A stretch of DNA of 64,000 nt, taken from Pseudomonadota bacterium. GTDB lineage: Bacteria; Pseudomonadota; Alphaproteobacteria; Caulobacterales; Caulobacteraceae. Position numbers and translations under genes: made by a program. Location of the stretch: the NCBI GenBank assembly GCA_023456105.1, contig JAEYAO010000106.1, positions 1 to 64,000 of the forward strand. The letters are read 5' to 3'. The notes beneath the pieces are model-generated. The model was not told where the DNA came from, made no database searches, and saw nothing but the letters and a program-made list of their open reading frames with translations. Positions 61,057 to 64,000 of this stretch are shown here, piece after piece; the stretch's first letter is position 1, and every line of letters starts with the position of its first letter.

Positions 61057-62244
61057 CTACCAGGCCTGACCCGTATTCACGCCAGAAGCGCCGGCCGGCT
61101 GTCCGCGAAGGCCGCCCTCCGCCGACACGATGGTCTCGAACGCCTCATCCTGGCCCTGAGCGGCTCGTCCCATGGCGAACAGCCGCGCCATGTTCTCGCG
61201 GCTGAAGTCTAGGGCGTCGTCGTCGTCGGGATCCTTCAGCATGGCGACTTGCAGTTCCAGGCTGTTGGCGCGGGCGAACTGCGCGACGTTGGCGAGGTCC
61301 GCCCGGGTGATGGCCTTTAGCACGGTGTCGAAGCTGCGCTCCGCGATGCGTGCGCCGCTGATCGTGGCCACCTTGAACACGGCGTTGGGGGAGCCGTTGA
61401 TCAGGACCCACAGACGTCCGTTCTGTTCCGGCGCAGGGCGGGCGGTTTGGGCGATCATGACCTGCTGAGGCGCCACAAGGAAGTTGGCGGTCGCGCCGCC
61501 GTCCACGTGCAGCTCGCTGACGGTGTCGCCTTCCGGGCCAAAGGTCAGGGGCACGGGCGGGAAAGCGCCGGGGATGCTGGCCGAGGCGATCAGCACGTTG
61601 ACGAACAGCAGGCGCGACTGCGCATCTGCTCGGCTGGCCAGCGCACCCATGTCCCAGACGATCTGCGTCTGGGTGTCCAGGCTGGTGGTGGCGACATACA
61701 GGCGCCGGCCCTTGGCGTGCTCGGCCGCCACCGCGCGGATCAGTTCGTCGGTGACGTTGTTCAGCACCAGGTCACGCAACGGCTGGGGGTCGAACACACC
61801 CGGCAGGAACAACGCCAGCAGCCCGCGAGGTTTCAGCAGGCCGTCCGCCTGGCCGGACGTATAAGCCCGCTCCAGCGCGGCGTCGAAGCGATGTCCCCCG
61901 AACACGAACGGTGCGATCAGGGCGCCCGTGGATACGCCCGTGACGATGTCGAACTCGGGCCGGTCGCGCCAGCCGATCACCACGCCCGCGCCGAACGCTC
62001 CGTTTGCGCCGCCGCCTGACAACGCCAGAAGGTCGAAGTCGCTGTCCGACCCGCTGAGGATTCTGGTGCGGTCCGCCTCGAACCGCGCCAGCGACGCGCG
62101 GTCGTTGAAGTCGTAGCGGTAGGGCGGGCTGGCCTGGGCCAGGTGCTCGGCCGTGAAGCTGTCCCTCGGCAAGGTTTGGCAGGCGCCGGTCCCCAGAACG
62201 GCGACCAGGAGCGCTAGGGCGGCGAAGAGGCGGGGATATGTCAT
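61057..62244 (-). CDS. Patatin-like phospholipase, probable lipoprotein
   Basis: This 395-residue protein starts MTYPRLFAALALLVAVLG, followed by TGACQT, so it has a signal with a plausible lipoprotein cysteine (position 22), although the residue at -3 is not the usual Leu. The patatin domain has the oxyanion loop GGGANGAFGAG, the nucleophile Ser in TGVSTGALIAPF and the catalytic Asp in HVDGGATANF. It should release fatty acids from phospholipids at the cell envelope. It is divergent from dnaG with 98 bp between starts. Confidence 0.86.
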   Translation of the reverse strand: MTYPRLFAALALLVAVLGTGACQTLPRDSFTAEHLAQASPPYRYDFNDRASLARFEADRTRILSGSDSDFDLLALSGGGANGAFGAGVVIGWRDRPEFDIVTGVSTGALIAPFVFGGHRFDAALERAYTSGQADGLLKPRGLLALFLPGVFDPQPLRDLVLNNVTDELIRAVAAEHAKGRRLYVATTSLDTQTQIVWDMGALASRADAQSRLLFVNVLIASASIPGAFPPVPLTFGPEGDTVSELHVDGGATANFLVAPQQVMIAQTARPAPEQNGRLWVLINGSPNAVFKVATISGARIAERSFDTVLKAITRADLANVAQFARANSLELQVAMLKDPDDDDALDFSRENMARLFAMGRAAQGQDEAFETIVSAEGGLRGQPAGASGVNTGQAW

Positions 62245-62342
62245 CGCGGCGTAGCTTGTGCTCAGCGACGCAGGGGAAGGCAAGGGCGGGGCCTGTTCCT
62301 CTCCGCATCGACCAAACGCCTTCGCTGCGATAAACACCGCGC

Positions 62343-64000
62343 GTGCGCTTCGACGAACGCTTCATCGATGAACTGAAGGCGCGCCTTCGCCCGTCCGACG
62401 TGATCGGGCGGACGGTGAAGCTCAAGCGTCAGGGGCGCGAGTTCGTCGGGCTGTCGCCCTTCTCCAAGGAAAAGTCGCCGTCGTTCTTCGTCAACGACGA
62501 CAAGGGCTTCTTTCACGACTTCTCGTCCGGCAAGCACGGCGACATCATCTCCTTCCTGCAGGAGACCGAGCGCCTGTCCTTTGTGGAGGCGGTGCAGAGG
62601 CTGGCGGGCGAGGCGGGCCTGGCCTTGCCGGCCGAGGATCCGCAGGCGGCCGAACGCGAGGCCAAGAAGCAGGGCCTGTCCGACTGGATGGACCTGGCGC
62701 AGAAGTGGTTCGCGGCCAACCTGCGGCGGTCTCCCGGCAAGGCGGCGCGCGAATATCTGGAAAGGCGCGGCCTGCCCGAGGATCAGTGGGAGCGGTTCGG
62801 CCTGGGCTATGCGCCCAACGACCGCGAGGGGCTGAAGCAGGCGCTGGTCCAGCGCGGCGCACGCCCGGCGGAGCTGGTCGAGGCGGGGATGCTGATCGCG
62901 CCGGACGGCGGCGGCCAGCCGTACGACCGCTTCCGCGACCGGCTGATGTTCCCCATCTTGGACGCGCGCGGGCGGATCGTCTCGTTCGGCGGCCGGGCCA
63001 TGAACCCGGACGACCGAGCCAAATATCTGAACGGCCCGGAGAGCCCGCTCTTTCACAAGGGCGCGACTCTCTACGGCCTGCCCGAGGCGCGGCGCATCCT
63101 CGGCGCCGAAAGCAAGACCGACCAGTCGATCATCGTGGTCGAAGGCTACATGGACGTGATCGCCTGCCAGCGTGCGGGCCTCCCCGCCGTCGCCCCAATG
63201 GGCACGGCGCTGACGGAGGAGCAGATGGAGCGGCTGTGGCGCGTGTCGCACGAGCCGGTACTGTGCTTCGACGGCGACGCGGCGGGGCTCAGAGCCGCCT
63301 ATCGCGCCATCGAACGCGGCCTGCCGCTACTGAAATCCGGCCGATCCTTCCGCTTCGCCCTGCTGGAAGGCGGACAGGACCCGGACGACATCCTGCGCGA
63401 CAGGGGCGCGCCGGCGCTTCGCCAAGCGCTGAGCGACACCCGCGCCTTCGCCGAGGTGCTGTTTCGCCGCGAGGTCGAGGTCGAGCCGCTGGACACGCCC
63501 GAACGCCGGGCCGGGCTGAAAGGCCGCCTGCGCCAGGCCGCCGCCGCCATTCAGGACAAGGACCTGGCCGAGCAGTACCGCCGCGACCTGTTCGACCGCT
63601 TCGACGCCCTGTTTCCTCGTAGTGTCCCTCGCGCGGGCGCCCGCCCGTGGACGCCGGGGCAGGGGCGTGGACGTTTCGGTCCGCCGCCCATGCAGGGCCA
63701 GACCGCCGAAGGCGCCGCGGCCATGCAGTCGCTCAGCCGGTCGATCGAGCCGGTGCCGGCCGCCCTCGCCCACGGCGCGATCGACGATCCCGAGCGAATG
63801 GACGATCACCTCGAGGCTGTCGCCGCCCACGGCTTCGGCGATCCGGCGCTGGACGGGCTGGCGCAGGAGTTGGTGCGCTTACGGTTGTCGGGCGTTCCGC
63901 TTGACTCTGCGGCCATGCGTCGCCATCTGGCGCAATCGGGTCACGATGCCTTAGTGCGCGAGGTCGAGAAGGCGGCGGCGAAGTCCGGCGCGCCATTCCT
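62343..64000 (+). CDS. dnaG: DNA primase (partial, 3' end outside window)
   Basis: DnaG makes RNA primers at the replication fork. The GTG start at 62343 gives VRFDERFIDELKARLRPSDV, matching the family N-terminus. The next domain keeps the fold of the zinc domain (LSPFSKEKSPSF, FFHDFSSGKHGD) but all four zinc ligands are replaced (Ser38, Ser41, Asp59, Ser62). The catalytic core has YLNGPESPLFHKG, the toprim Glu in VVEGYMDVIA and the DGDAAG motif. Reading continues to the window end (over 550 codons), so the helicase-binding domain is cut off. Confidence 0.95.
   Translation, partial: MRFDERFIDELKARLRPSDVIGRTVKLKRQGREFVGLSPFSKEKSPSFFVNDDKGFFHDFSSGKHGDIISFLQETERLSFVEAVQRLAGEAGLALPAEDPQAAEREAKKQGLSDWMDLAQKWFAANLRRSPGKAAREYLERRGLPEDQWERFGLGYAPNDREGLKQALVQRGARPAELVEAGMLIAPDGGGQPYDRFRDRLMFPILDARGRIVSFGGRAMNPDDRAKYLNGPESPLFHKGATLYGLPEARRILGAESKTDQSIIVVEGYMDVIACQRAGLPAVAPMGTALTEEQMERLWRVSHEPVLCFDGDAAGLRAAYRAIERGLPLLKSGRSFRFALLEGGQDPDDILRDRGAPALRQALSDTRAFAEVLFRREVEVEPLDTPERRAGLKGRLRQAAAAIQDKDLAEQYRRDLFDRFDALFPRSVPRAGARPWTPGQGRGRFGPPPMQGQTAEGAAAMQSLSRSIEPVPAALAHGAIDDPERMDDHLEAVAAHGFGDPALDGLAQELVRLRLSGVPLDSAAMRRHLAQSGHDALVREVEKAAAKSGAPF

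Overview
The window is a GC-rich, gene-dense stretch of chromosome with short intergenic gaps and many 1-4 bp stop/start overlaps. I see no tRNA, rRNA, CRISPR array, insertion sequence or prophage. The best guess is an alphaproteobacterium of the Caulobacterales (Brevundimonas/Caulobacter-like). This rests on a perfect CtrA-type box (TTAA-N7-TTAA), a PleC/DivJ-type sensor kinase, FNR/FixK boxes in front of micro-aerobic genes, and a DnaG of the zinc-ligand-less type. The assignment is inference from gene content, not from a database search.

Layout. 0-7.3 kb is a low-oxygen respiration block: cydDC divergent from cydAB-cydX-hemN, then an OmpW-like porin. A perfect FNR-type palindrome lies between cydD and cydA, and a FixK-type site lies before ompW. 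7.4-10.6 kb carries homogentisate catabolism (MarR regulator, hmgA, fahA). 10.7-15.6 kb is a minus-strand cluster of a circularly permuted ATP-grasp enzyme, an alpha-E protein, two transglutaminase-like proteins and the proteasome-like peptidase Anbu. 15.7-17.5 kb holds a manganese catalase and small proteins. 18.6-22.4 kb is a cyanophycin module (small ORF, cphA, cphB). 22.4-27.3 kb has a small membrane protein, an epoxide-hydrolase-like enzyme, a GH3 beta-glucosidase and carA. A short CtrA-linked gene follows.

27.8-34.7 kb is a methionine/threonine block. metX-metB lie behind a SAM riboswitch. Divergently, an aspartokinase-homoserine dehydrogenase fusion and thrB follow what looks like a Thr/Ile transcription attenuator with a leader peptide. 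thrC converges on them. Methionine and threonine signals therefore appear to act separately on the two arms of one branch point.

34.8-43.5 kb holds mixed genes: a two-lobed retropepsin-like protein, a YpfJ-like metalloprotease, a DJ-1/PfpI protein, a methyltransferase, a membrane protein/XRE regulator pair with a perfect 12-bp inverted-repeat operator, an alpha/beta hydrolase and an Mfd-type helicase. 43.6-49.6 kb encodes two large multi-PAS histidine kinases. 50-58.5 kb carries a CBS-domain protein, an FMN reductase-like protein and a minus-strand operon that looks like an extracytoplasmic flavin/metal redox system: TonB receptor, PepSY protein, DUF2271 protein with an ApbE target motif, DUF4198 protein, ApbE and a membrane-anchored flavodoxin reductase. 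58.5-64 kb has a Mur ligase divergent from an LD-carboxypeptidase (peptidoglycan recycling), a patatin-like phospholipase and the start of dnaG.
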